From IMG/VR virus record IMGVR_UViG_3300018719_000006, positions 1 to 45,466 of that record: a stretch of DNA of 45,466 bases; one strand, given 5' to 3'. The DNA comes from a virus. The translations under genes and the position numbers were made by a program. Positions 30,489-38,476 of this stretch are shown here, piece after piece (within the stretch, counting starts at the first letter, position 1; each line of letters begins with the position of its first letter). The notes below the pieces were generated by a model that saw only the letters and a program-made list of their open reading frames with translations, did not search any database and was not told the DNA's origin.

Positions 30489-31016
30489 TTAACCCACTGC
30501 CCTAATTTTGGCAAGTGGCACCGTCGCCTTCGTCTTCCTTCCAAACAAATTCAGGATGACATGGATTCGTTCCTCGGAAGCAGTCGCCATGATTTCGGCG
30601 GCCAAGTCGAACGCACCGTCGCTGACGATGACGCGATCTCCCGGCTTGAACTTCACGCTGCTTCTGGGCTTCGGCTTAGTCTCATCGAATGCGCCGTTGC
30701 GCTCGGCCTCGTCGAGCTGCTCCAGGATCCTCGCCGGTATCTCGGCGGGCTTCCCTGCATTCGATACTAGCCAGTCCACTCCGAACGATTTGCGGACCTC
30801 GCCAAAGGGGCCCTCGGGATGATCCAGGCCCACGAACAGGTACCGGACAAAGAGCGGCCGGGAAACGATCTGCTTCGTCCTGGCGTGCTTGATTTCCTTC
30901 GTCACCATCGGGAGGTAAACGCCAAAGCCTTTCCGGGCCAATGTATCGGCGGTCAGGCGTTCAGCTTGATGCTTGGTATGAACTGCAAACCAGTGGCGGC
31001 CTTCAAAGGCTGACAT
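30489..31016 (-). CDS. NusG/RfaH-like transcription antitermination protein
   Basis: A 175-residue NusG paralogue. It starts at 31016 (GGAGA upstream). Residues 7-110 form the NGN domain that binds RNA polymerase (HWFAVHTKHQAERLTADTLA, and SRPLFVRYLFVGLD in place of the usual PLFPGYVFV). A KOW domain follows near 125-175 (FKPGDRVIVSDGAFDLAAEI). Such paralogues suppress termination and pausing in chosen operons. Its place at the upstream end of the late strand, before a terminator and operon-interrupting antisense genes, suggests control of phage late expression. That job is inferred. Confidence 0.85.
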   Translation of the reverse strand: MSAFEGRHWFAVHTKHQAERLTADTLARKGFGVYLPMVTKEIKHARTKQIVSRPLFVRYLFVGLDHPEGPFGEVRKSFGVDWLVSNAGKPAEIPARILEQLDEAERNGAFDETKPKPRSSVKFKPGDRVIVSDGAFDLAAEIMATASEERIHVILNLFGRKTKATVPLAKIRAVG

Positions 31017-31109
31017 GGGGTCTCCGTGGTGTGAGACCCGCATCGGTTCGGCGACGTGGCGATTCCGAATATGGCGGAGTGGTTATGGGCAAGCAAGCCC
31101 AAGAATAGC

Positions 31110-31402
31110 TGTCACACGTCTTTTCGTGTTGTCACATGACTCGATATAGCAACTTTCATTTGTAATTCAGGCACTTGGATGAATTTGTCACCTGACTTCC
31201 TGTCACATGACTGTTCCAACACCTATATGTATAAAAATATATGTCCGTCCTTATTTCTTATTTTCTATACACGATACTAAGAGAAAAGATGTGTGACATT
31301 GGTGACAAAATAGACAAGATATTGAAAATACTCGCATTTTGATTGTCACACATCTCCAAAAATGACGTGTGACAGTTGGTGACAAGAGCAGGACGTGTGA
31401 CA
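31110..31402. repeat. TGTGACA-type repeat array around an AT-rich core
   Basis: The gene-free stretch 31017-31463 holds at least seven copies of an 11-mer: TGTCACACGTC (31110), TGTCACATGAC (31130 and 31201), TGTCACCTGAC (31186), and in the other orientation GATGTGTGACA (31288) and GACGTGTGACA (31364, 31392), plus TGTCACACATC (31344). Two TTGGTGACA half-copies follow at 31299 and 31376. A very AT-rich segment lies at about 31212-31287, between left-facing and mostly right-facing copies. This looks like iterons flanking an unwinding element (phage origin) or a multi-site operator. Confidence 0.6.
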
Positions 31403-31463
31403 AAAAACGATTACGCTAGCATTTTGTGCTTGCATAATATATCACACCTGATACATTGCTTGC

Positions 31464-31718
31464 ATGAACAGCAAGCACACCAAAACGCTTCAGGCGATCT
31501 TTAAGGACCCGGTCTCGCCGACCATCGAATGGGCTGCCATCGAGGCTCTTCTGGTGGCCGTAGGCTGTAAGGTGATCGAAGGTTCGGGCTCGCGCGTGCG
31601 CTTCGAACACAAGGGCATTGTGGCGTCGTTCCACCGCCCTCACCCAGCCAAGGAAGCCAAGCGTTATCAAGTGCGCGATGCCCGTGAGTATCTCATCAAG
31701 TTAGGAGTTCGGCCATGA
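31464..31718 (+). CDS. hicA: HicA-type mRNA interferase toxin
   Basis: An 84-residue HicA toxin of a type II system. It has the double-stranded-RNA-binding-like fold with GCKVIEGSGSRVRFEHKG and the active-site histidine in SFHRPHPAKEAKRYQVRDAR. HicA cleaves mRNA and tmRNA when not held by HicB. The antitoxin start overlaps its stop by four bases. The TGTGACA array lies directly upstream and may also serve as its promoter region. Confidence 0.88.
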   Translation: MNSKHTKTLQAIFKDPVSPTIEWAAIEALLVAVGCKVIEGSGSRVRFEHKGIVASFHRPHPAKEAKRYQVRDAREYLIKLGVRP

Positions 31719-32068
31719 ACGTCATGACCTACAAGGGCTATTCTGCCCGCATCGACTTCGATGCCGAGGACGGCATCTTCGTCGGCCGCATCGCCAACAT
31801 CAACGATGTGGTCGGCTTCCACGGCACGTCCGTCGACGAGCTGAAGGCTGCATTTCAGGAGGCCGTCGACGACTATCTTGCGACCTGCGAAAAGGCGGGC
31901 AAGTCACCCGAGAAGCCGTTCTCCGGGAAGGTCATGTTTCGCGTGGATCCGGAGGTGCATGCCAGGTCCGCCCTGGCGGCCGAGCTGACAGGTAAGAGCC
32001 TCAACCAATGGGCTGAGGAAGTGCTCGATCGGGCTTCACGCGAAGACTTGGAACGCGTCACGGGCTGA
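31715..32068 (+). CDS. hicB: HicB-type antitoxin
   Basis: A 117-residue HicB antitoxin: an N-terminal partial RNase H-like fold (YSARIDFDAEDGIFVGRIAN, FHGTSVDELKAAFQEAVDDY) that blocks HicA, and a C-terminal ribbon-helix-helix (VMFRVDPEVHARSALAAELT, SLNQWAEEVLDRA) that binds its own promoter. It is coupled to hicA by ATGA. The pair probably stabilises the prophage or acts as an anti-phage abortive system. Confidence 0.88.
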   Translation: MNVMTYKGYSARIDFDAEDGIFVGRIANINDVVGFHGTSVDELKAAFQEAVDDYLATCEKAGKSPEKPFSGKVMFRVDPEVHARSALAAELTGKSLNQWAEEVLDRASREDLERVTG

Positions 32069-32069
32069 C

Positions 32070-32095
32070 GCCCTCGTGCCGATGGGCACGAGGGC
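32070..32095. terminator. Strong hairpin after hicAB
   Basis: GCCCTCGTGCC (32070-32080) and GGCACGAGGGC (32085-32095) form a perfect 11-base stem with a four-base loop immediately after the hicB stop. There is no U-tract; it probably ends or stabilises the hicAB message and separates it from the convergent early operon. Confidence 0.5.
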
Positions 32096-32111
32096 TGGCA
32101 CGACGCCACCC

Positions 32112-32417
32112 TCACGTTTCGTCGTCTGGGGTCTCTTCGCTTGGCATGTGAACCCAGAGCTGGGGTCCAGGTGGATCCGTATCGGTCACTCTGAGCCCTT
32201 CCGCTTCAAGAACCTGTCTGGCGCGATTCAGGAGATTCTGCTTCTCCCGTACGTCCATCACTTTCCGAGTGGAATGGGTATCAAGGCCCAGCTTGGTGCT
32301 TCCCTTGAAAAGGCGCAGGGAAAGTTCATCCCGCGGGGTGATGTAATATGGCAGGCCGGCCAGAACCAAGAGCCCTGTCACTCGCTGCAGGAATCTCTCT
32401 TGCGGTGTCCTTCTCAT
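32112..32417 (-). CDS. Hypothetical protein at the end of the early operon
   Basis: A 101-residue protein starting MRRTPQERFLQRVTGLLVLA with GAGGGAGAA upstream, a strong site. It is basic at the front and acidic at the tail (PSEETPDDET). No family is recognised. It follows the primase/helicase gene by about 60 bases, an interval that contains a CCCCTA/TAGGGG hairpin (32469-32485) overlapping the primase stop. It is probably the last gene of the replication operon. Confidence 0.6.
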   Translation of the reverse strand: MRRTPQERFLQRVTGLLVLAGLPYYITPRDELSLRLFKGSTKLGLDTHSTRKVMDVREKQNLLNRARQVLEAEGLRVTDTDPPGPQLWVHMPSEETPDDET

Positions 32418-32478
32418 TCTGTTCTCCCTCGGTGGTGAACTTCGAAGGACGTCTTTTGCATGCTAGGCCCCCTACTGC

Positions 32479-35010
32479 CTAGGGGCGCCGATACCGCCAT
32501 TCTCGATCCGATCCTGCCCTCTTTTGATAGCGCTCCCACTTGCTGCGCTTCAGGTAGGCTGTCACCCGGAGTTGGTCTGCGCGCGTCCACCGGCCGGGTT
32601 CGAGCCCAATGGCTCCCTTTAGAATTTCGCTCACCGAAACGTCTATTATCGGCTCATCACGGGGGACATCTTCTTCCCGCCAATCATCAGCGAACCCATA
32701 ACCATGGTTCACCCGCTTCCGTTCGACGACGAGCCACCGTTCGATCAAGTCGTCCCAAGCGTCCGACTGGAAACGAGCTTCCTGGGCTGCACCGGCCTCG
32801 GCGATCAACTCAGGGTCGGTCAGCCACCATACCGCTCCGTCGCCATGCCTGAATGTGGCCTCAGCCCATAGTTGGTCCCGATCCCGCCTCAGGGCCGCAA
32901 TATCCACAGTGCCGCACTTGATGGGCCAGAAGCGCCGGTTTCCCGTCTCGTCCCGCAGGTACGCATCATGGTTGACCGTTCCGGCGAAGACGCACTGCCG
33001 GGGCACCTCGATCACATAGCGTTCATAGGGCGGCCGGTACCTGTCGACCGTGCGTGTCGCAAATGCCTTGATGCGCGATACCTCGGCGCGACCGATGACG
33101 TCGAGCTCGCCGATCTCGATGATCCAGACGCCTCGTAGCTGCTGTGCCGCGTCTTTGGAGCTGATTTCCGCAAGATCGTCCGTGAACCAGTTTTCGCCGG
33201 CGAGCACCTTGAGCGCCGTCGACTTGCCCGCTCCCTGCACACCTTCCAGGACGATGATGTGGTCCGTTTTCGCCCCTGGCTCCATGATCCTGGCAACGGC
33301 TGAGATCATCCATAGGGCGCCGAAGGCCCGATGAAGGCGCGTGTCCTCAGCTCCAAGGTATGCCACCGCCCAGCGCTCGAGCCGGGGTACGCCATCCCAC
33401 TTCAGGTTCTTCAGATAGTCCCGTACCGGATGGTATGGCGATTTCTTGGCGTAGGTTGCCGCCGTACGGCTCACGATACCCGGCGACACGTTGATGTTTC
33501 TGTGCTGAAGCCAAATCGCCACCTCGACGTCATCAGCTTCGGTCCAAGGCCTCACCTCGAAAGTCGCTCTGTCATCCCAGGGCAATGGCCGGACGACCTC
33601 GATCTCATATGTGAATTCGTTGAAGGCAAGCACGCCAGCGAAGACCTCATCATTCGACAATGCCGTCATGATGTTAGCCTCGTTGCGCTCCGGCGTTCCG
33701 GACATGTCCAACCGCAGTTGACCGAACCACCGCGGCTTGAGCGGGCGATGGTTCACGTCACCTGTGATGATAACGCGACGCCTCAGGTCATCAACCTGCT
33801 TTGTCAGGATCGAAACCGGGATGCCGGTGGCCTCCTTCACGATGGCCATCACCTGGCGCTCGGTGAGAGGATCTAACTCGGCCAACACCAGGTGTCCGAG
33901 TATCTTGCCGACCTCCGCGACATCCGGCGGCTTCGTCAGCGCACGCGCTGCTGCTTCGAACTCTTGCAGCGTCTTGAGTGTCGTACCGCGCGGCATGTCG
34001 TTTTTTCGATAGTCCTCCGCCTTCGCTCCCTTCCTGAGATCGTCGTTGAAGTCGTCGCCATGGAGGGGCGCGACAATGGTGTTGGCTATACCAACAGCGC
34101 TGAGGCGCGCGGCAAGGCCCACGGCGCTCTGCTCTCCTGCCTCACCAGCATCCCGGAAAATCGTCACCTCGCGCACGCCGTCGGGCCATTTCCAGTCCTT
34201 CACGTTCCCGGCCGACAGTGCCGCCCAAGTCGGAATGCCGAAGATGGCGTGAGCGGAAAGAGCGGTCTCGATCCCTTCTGCAATGCCCAAGCGACCGTCG
34301 GGCAGCATCGGCATAAGCTGCACTGCACCGCCGCCGGTCTGACCGAGCATCTTTTTGCTCTTGTCCGCCGGTGCCTTGCCGGAACCGTCATCCAGCAGAA
34401 ACGTGCGGTGAATGCCTCCAGTCAGCGTTCCGTCGGCATTGCGGACGATGGCAACTAGCCCGGACCATCCTCTCTTGCTATCGAAGTCGGTCAAATCAGG
34501 ATGGAACAGAAGATCGGGACACCCCGGATCCTTGAGTCCTCTCGACACGAGGTACGATTCTCCGATCGTGCCAGCGACAGGCTCGCAGCCGCTCTTGATC
34601 CTGGCGATCTCCAGGGAGTGATCCGGTTTAGAAGGTGCGGCCGCGCGCAACGGCACCGGCACATCCATTCGCGCCAGATGGGCAGCTTCCTCGAATAGCC
34701 TAGAGCCGCTGTAACCCGTCGCGTGATGAATGAGGTCAATCGGCCCGGCACTCTCGTTCGTCGCCCAATCGAACCCCCAGCCGGCCCGCGGCCCGCTTAG
34801 ATAGATGGTGCACGACCCTTCCTTACGGGGCGGCCGCCCGGACAAGTCCGCGCATCGCAGCGTCTGCTTGTCCCGCGAGATCTGCGCTTGTGGAAACAGA
34901 CCAGGGATCCATTCAGCGGCCCGTGCGCAGAGACGCGCCTTCACCTCATCGAGGTCGTAGCGTTCGGGTGGGGTGAATACGTCATTGAAGTCGAACATCG
35001 CCATCATCAT
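32479..35010 (-). CDS. Toprim-VirE primase/helicase
   Basis: An 843-residue replication protein. The N-terminal region (about 50-110) resembles a primase zinc/CHC-like part; a Toprim-type segment follows (GIAEGIETALSA at 242-253, then VTIFRDAGEAGEQSA), where the second Asp of the usual D-x-D is Gly. The C-terminal half is a VirE/P4-type helicase (Walker A LEGVQGAGKST near 590; NRRFWPIKC; WAEA). It would prime and unwind phage DNA. The ATG at 35010 overlaps the helicase stop (ATGA) and is preferred to later ATGs. Confidence 0.86.
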   Translation of the reverse strand: MMMAMFDFNDVFTPPERYDLDEVKARLCARAAEWIPGLFPQAQISRDKQTLRCADLSGRPPRKEGSCTIYLSGPRAGWGFDWATNESAGPIDLIHHATGYSGSRLFEEAAHLARMDVPVPLRAAAPSKPDHSLEIARIKSGCEPVAGTIGESYLVSRGLKDPGCPDLLFHPDLTDFDSKRGWSGLVAIVRNADGTLTGGIHRTFLLDDGSGKAPADKSKKMLGQTGGGAVQLMPMLPDGRLGIAEGIETALSAHAIFGIPTWAALSAGNVKDWKWPDGVREVTIFRDAGEAGEQSAVGLAARLSAVGIANTIVAPLHGDDFNDDLRKGAKAEDYRKNDMPRGTTLKTLQEFEAAARALTKPPDVAEVGKILGHLVLAELDPLTERQVMAIVKEATGIPVSILTKQVDDLRRRVIITGDVNHRPLKPRWFGQLRLDMSGTPERNEANIMTALSNDEVFAGVLAFNEFTYEIEVVRPLPWDDRATFEVRPWTEADDVEVAIWLQHRNINVSPGIVSRTAATYAKKSPYHPVRDYLKNLKWDGVPRLERWAVAYLGAEDTRLHRAFGALWMISAVARIMEPGAKTDHIIVLEGVQGAGKSTALKVLAGENWFTDDLAEISSKDAAQQLRGVWIIEIGELDVIGRAEVSRIKAFATRTVDRYRPPYERYVIEVPRQCVFAGTVNHDAYLRDETGNRRFWPIKCGTVDIAALRRDRDQLWAEATFRHGDGAVWWLTDPELIAEAGAAQEARFQSDAWDDLIERWLVVERKRVNHGYGFADDWREEDVPRDEPIIDVSVSEILKGAIGLEPGRWTRADQLRVTAYLKRSKWERYQKRAGSDREWRYRRP

Positions 35011-36329
35011 GAAAGCAGCACAAGCCCCTGTTCCGCGCGCGTGATGGCCGTGTAGAGCCACCGCCGCCGATCCAGGTCAGTCTGCCCCAGGCCATCATCC
35101 CACACGATGACGTTCTCCCACTGCGACCCTTGTGCTTTATGGCAGGTGATCGCCCATCCGAAGGTCGCCTCGATCAGCGGCTTTTTGATCTTCCAGTCAC
35201 GGTCACCACGATTCTTGTCGAACGCGACATGATCCTCGAAATGGCCTTTGTAGATCCGAAGGCGGCTTTGCTCAGTCTTTGCGTCGGGGGGGCCGATGTG
35301 GTTGCCGTCTTCGTCCGTCACGACAGCGGAAAAATAATGGCTCCCCTCGTCGACGATCTCGTCGAGCGTGAGGAACATGCCGTTGATCAAGCCCAGGTCG
35401 TTCTGGTTCTTGAGGCATATGATCTTTTCGCCCTTGCCCGTCGGCAGATATCCGCCGCCGAACCCGGCCGCATGCCGCATTGCGTTGTTGAGCTGGAAGC
35501 GGGTCGCGTTCTTGCCGCAGATGACTTGACCACCGCGGAGCGCCTGCTCCGGCGTCACATCGTTCTTGTGCATTTTCCAGACGTATGTGTCGTACTGGCC
35601 GAAGCCGATCGGTACACCCTCCCTCGCCATCGTAGCCAGCCGGATGATTGCGCTCTCACCGGCCTGCCGATGGATCTCGGTCAGCATGATGTCCGGCGTA
35701 GCCTGCGTAAATGCGCCCTCTCCTTTGATGGGTGGCAGCTGGCCAGGGTCTCCGAGAACTAGGATTGGCTTCTTGAAGGACAGCAGATCGCGGGCCATGT
35801 CTTCGCCGACCATCGACACCTCATCGAGCACGATCAGCTTGCATTCAACAGCGTCGCTCTGAGGGTTCAGGGCGAACCTAGGTTTCTTCATACCGGAGAG
35901 AGCCTGACGCATTGCTTCGATGCCGGCCTCCGCTGTGGTCCTCTCAAAACCCGACAGGGATAGGACCTCCTGTTCGGCTTTTTCGATAGCCTTCTGAGCT
36001 TCCTTGATTTCCTCCTCAGTCGCTTCCAGCACGCTGTAGATCAGGCTGTGAATCGTCCTGGCGGGGGTGCCTTTGCGCCGGAGCACCAGGGCAGCCTTTC
36101 CGGTGAATGTCGCCGTGACGACGCCCGGAACACATTTGCCGCCATCCTTGCTGCTGCGGTGAGGATCAAGGCCGAGCTCGTCGAGAGCAAATTTCAGGAC
36201 CGTGGATTTCCCGGTGCCGGCATAGCCGAAGAGCCGGAACACCTGCTGTTCCTCGGTGCGGTTTCTGAACCAATCCTTGATGGCCGCGATGGCCTGCTTC
36301 TGCGTATCGGACGGGCTGACGCTACTCAT
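35007..36329 (-). CDS. RecD/Dda-like SF1 helicase
   Basis: A 440-residue superfamily 1 helicase. FRLFGYAGTGKSTVLKF is Walker A; LIVLDEVSMVGEDMA is motif II; LVLGDPGQLPPI is motif III; LTEIHRQ motif IV; ATFGWAITCHKAQGSQWENV and LYTAITRAEQGLVLL are the C-terminal motifs of UvrD_C_2/RecD2-type enzymes. The start at 36329 has GGAGGA and overlaps the upstream stop. Probably a 5' to 3' DNA helicase for phage replication or recombination. Confidence 0.88.
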   Translation of the reverse strand: MSSVSPSDTQKQAIAAIKDWFRNRTEEQQVFRLFGYAGTGKSTVLKFALDELGLDPHRSSKDGGKCVPGVVTATFTGKAALVLRRKGTPARTIHSLIYSVLEATEEEIKEAQKAIEKAEQEVLSLSGFERTTAEAGIEAMRQALSGMKKPRFALNPQSDAVECKLIVLDEVSMVGEDMARDLLSFKKPILVLGDPGQLPPIKGEGAFTQATPDIMLTEIHRQAGESAIIRLATMAREGVPIGFGQYDTYVWKMHKNDVTPEQALRGGQVICGKNATRFQLNNAMRHAAGFGGGYLPTGKGEKIICLKNQNDLGLINGMFLTLDEIVDEGSHYFSAVVTDEDGNHIGPPDAKTEQSRLRIYKGHFEDHVAFDKNRGDRDWKIKKPLIEATFGWAITCHKAQGSQWENVIVWDDGLGQTDLDRRRWLYTAITRAEQGLVLLS

Positions 36330-37123
36330 TGATTCGTCCTCCAGCACCGGTCGAGCCAGGCACAACGGGAATGGAATTTGCCGCCACTGAATCCGCCGCG
36401 ACACATGTTGGCCGTGGGCGACGAGGAGGATCGAGGGAGGAGTTCTTGCGCATCTGTGGCTTGGATAACCTGCACGGCGCGGTCACTCATCTCCTGCGCA
36501 AGAGCGGCATTGAACGGCACCAGCTCGCAGTAGAGTTCCCAGGTGTCCCGGTTCAGGGCTGTGAACAGCGCAGGATTCGGGAGATCCATATAGCTCTGGT
36601 AGAGAGCAACCTGCGCCGCATAGACCGGCTTCGACACTGCAACGCCACGCTTGACGGTGTCGCTCCACGAGTCGGCTCCAAGGGCCTTGTTCTCCCACAG
36701 GGCCGGATAATCCATAGCGACAGGCCCGGACACGATGCAGCCGTCGATATGGCCCTTGAAGCGCCCATTCAGCGTTGTGAATCCAAATTGACTTCCATCG
36801 GCGCGCGCCGTCCTGAGATCGAAGCCCGCCGCTCTCAGCCAGCCTGCAACGACGTCTTCCAGCAGGTGCCCCGCCTTGAAGATCCGGAGCGTTTTGGGCT
36901 GGAACTCGCCATCCTCGTCCTTAGGCGCCGCGACAAAATCATACTGGATCTGGCGGAGGCAATCCCGGCCGATACCGGACGTGCTGACGTAGGTTCTGGG
37001 GCGCTGCGAACGGTTCTCGTTCACGAGGAAGGCATTGATAGCGTCGTTGATCGGGCCCGACACCGCGAGAGACGGTTTGATCGGAGCATACGTGGCGCCG
37101 GAACCATGGTTGAGGTCGATCAT
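36326..37123 (-). CDS. Cas4/RecB-like exonuclease with Fe-S-type cysteines
   Basis: A 265-residue PD-(D/E)XK nuclease. SGIGRDCLRQIQYDF supplies an N-terminal Cys, FKGHIDGCI the motif II Asp and LWENKALG the E-x-K. Three cysteines near the end (MCRGGFSGGKFHSRCAWLDR then C) complete a one-plus-three pattern like the 4Fe-4S cluster of Cas4 and AddB. The start at 37123 follows the upstream stop closely. It probably resects DNA ends for recombination by the nearby Sak4-like ATPase. Cluster and role are inferred. Confidence 0.78.
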   Translation of the reverse strand: MIDLNHGSGATYAPIKPSLAVSGPINDAINAFLVNENRSQRPRTYVSTSGIGRDCLRQIQYDFVAAPKDEDGEFQPKTLRIFKAGHLLEDVVAGWLRAAGFDLRTARADGSQFGFTTLNGRFKGHIDGCIVSGPVAMDYPALWENKALGADSWSDTVKRGVAVSKPVYAAQVALYQSYMDLPNPALFTALNRDTWELYCELVPFNAALAQEMSDRAVQVIQATDAQELLPRSSSSPTANMCRGGFSGGKFHSRCAWLDRCWRTNQ

Positions 37124-37133
37124 GGCCACCGTC

Positions 37134-37490
37134 CTAGAATGGCACGTCGCCGGACTTCGACTGCCGCAGCATCGAATCCTGGAAGCCGTCGACACACGCT
37201 TCAATGATCCGGTCGATATCCTCTGGCGATCGGTTATAGAAGGGCTCCATCAGGCCGAGTTCCTGAAGCGTCTCGGCCAGGAAGCGGCGGGCGTCCTTGA
37301 TCGCGCGCTGCTCCATGTCGGTCTTGTCGATCACTCCGCGTTTCCTTCTTGCTATCGTTGCTCCGGCGTCGAGACACGCTCGCGAGCAAAAGTGATACTG
37401 AGGGTATGCCGGTGAGAGGTACTGCTGGTATCCGAACCCACGGGCAGACCGGCCGCAGACGCCGCAAAGGCTGTTCAGAGCATGAGCCAT
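37134..37490 (-). CDS. Zinc-finger-containing early protein
   Basis: A 118-residue protein starting MAHALNSLCGVCGRSARGFG at 37490. CGVCG and HFCSRACLDAG give two CxxC/CxxxC pairs, a treble-clef or MYND-like zinc site, followed by a helical C-terminal domain (MEQRAIKDARRFLAETLQEL). The start lies within the previous gene by 16 bases. I recall similar small proteins in rhizobial prophages (DUF6511-type), but the function is unknown; a DNA- or protein-binding role is likely. Confidence 0.62.
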   Translation of the reverse strand: MAHALNSLCGVCGRSARGFGYQQYLSPAYPQYHFCSRACLDAGATIARRKRGVIDKTDMEQRAIKDARRFLAETLQELGLMEPFYNRSPEDIDRIIEACVDGFQDSMLRQSKSGDVPF

Positions 37491-37744
37491 TTGACCGCCT
37501 CGGCGTGGGAGGGATCGTCCTTCGCGCGGTTCGTGTTCAGAACGATCCAGCTGCTGATGGCGCTGATGGCCATAGCCTCCAGCTCCGGCATGGTGAGGGA
37601 GTGGATCGGCATGTGCAGCCTGCCCCGCTCCTCCAGCCATTGGCCAATGGCTTTGGCAGCCTCTCGGGTCGTGTGGGCCTGCCAGGCGTCGGACTGCGCG
37701 ACAGCCTCGTCCCGGCAGGCCTTCTGATCCGAGCGCGTGCACAT
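37475..37744 (-). CDS. Small helical early protein
   Basis: An 89-residue protein beginning MCTRSDQKACRDEAVAQSDA at 37744, whose ATG overlaps the stop of the SSB-like gene by three bases. It is helical and amphipathic with no known domain, ending DPSHAEAVKWLML. The next gene begins 16 bases inside it. It belongs to the recombination operon; function is unknown. Confidence 0.58.
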   Translation of the reverse strand: MCTRSDQKACRDEAVAQSDAWQAHTTREAAKAIGQWLEERGRLHMPIHSLTMPELEAMAISAISSWIVLNTNRAKDDPSHAEAVKWLML

Positions 37745-38445
37745 CAGCCGTTCAGCCAAGCCGGGCCGTTGCTGGCCGGCGGCGTGCCTTGCCCTGCGCC
37801 CTGCTGGCCGAAGCCCGGAGACTGCGTCTGGCCGGCGCCTCCGCTCTGCCATGCAGGCGTATTCTGTGGCGCTGCATCACGGGGCTTCCGTGCCTTTGCG
37901 CCGACCGGTTCCGGCGCGACGGTTTCACCTTTCATGACCGCCGCGTATTGCGGCTCTCCCGGGAGCACCACGTTGGCCAGCTTGTTCTGATCGGGGTAGT
38001 GTGGGTTCGTGTTCGGCTCGATCATGATGCGGCCAACGAACTTGATGCCGTCGAACTGTTTCAATCCCTGAATCACGCGCTTGGCTTTTGCCGCCTCGCT
38101 CATGTCTTTCGGGTCGAGGCCAAGAGCGCTGTCGATCATGGCGCGCAACACGCTCTTGGAGATGTTCCAGCCCTTGGAAACGCCCTTGTCATCCAGCTTG
38201 CCGCCGGACACGGTGAACATCTGCCAGAACTTGCGGCGGGCATAAGGGCCTTCAAGGACCGTGAACTCGCAATCGAGCATCATAGCATCGCTGGAGGTCG
38301 ATGCCTTCAGCAGGCCCGCATCCATAGGCACGGAGCCGTTCACGCCGCCCGGGCGGATATTCATCTGGATCTTCGCGAAGGTCCCGTCGGGGATCAGTTC
38401 GCCCATGGGGCCGGAATGCGGCTGTGCGTCGTTGAGATCAAACAT
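37744..38445 (-). CDS. SSB-like phage protein (DUF669-like)
   Basis: A 233-residue protein starting at 38445 (AAAGGACC upstream). The first 170 residues look like an OB-type beta domain (FAKIQMNIRPGGVNGS, LDCEFTVLEGPYARRKFWQM, KFVGRIMIEPN). The last 60 are low-complexity and Gly/Gln/Pro-rich, ending SNGPAWLNG, like the flexible tail of single-strand-binding proteins. It directly follows the Sak4-like ATPase gene, a pairing common in phages. A ssDNA-binding partner of that recombinase is the likely role. Confidence 0.68.
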   Translation of the reverse strand: MFDLNDAQPHSGPMGELIPDGTFAKIQMNIRPGGVNGSVPMDAGLLKASTSSDAMMLDCEFTVLEGPYARRKFWQMFTVSGGKLDDKGVSKGWNISKSVLRAMIDSALGLDPKDMSEAAKAKRVIQGLKQFDGIKFVGRIMIEPNTNPHYPDQNKLANVVLPGEPQYAAVMKGETVAPEPVGAKARKPRDAAPQNTPAWQSGGAGQTQSPGFGQQGAGQGTPPASNGPAWLNG

Positions 38446-38476
38446 TGGTGGTCCTTTCAGTGGTGAGAACAAAGAG

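Noticed and set aside
31017-31463. CRISPR array in the repeat-rich gap
   Set aside because: Repeats are only about 11 bases, occur in both orientations and have irregular spacing; no cas genes. The Cas4-like gene belongs to the recombination operon.
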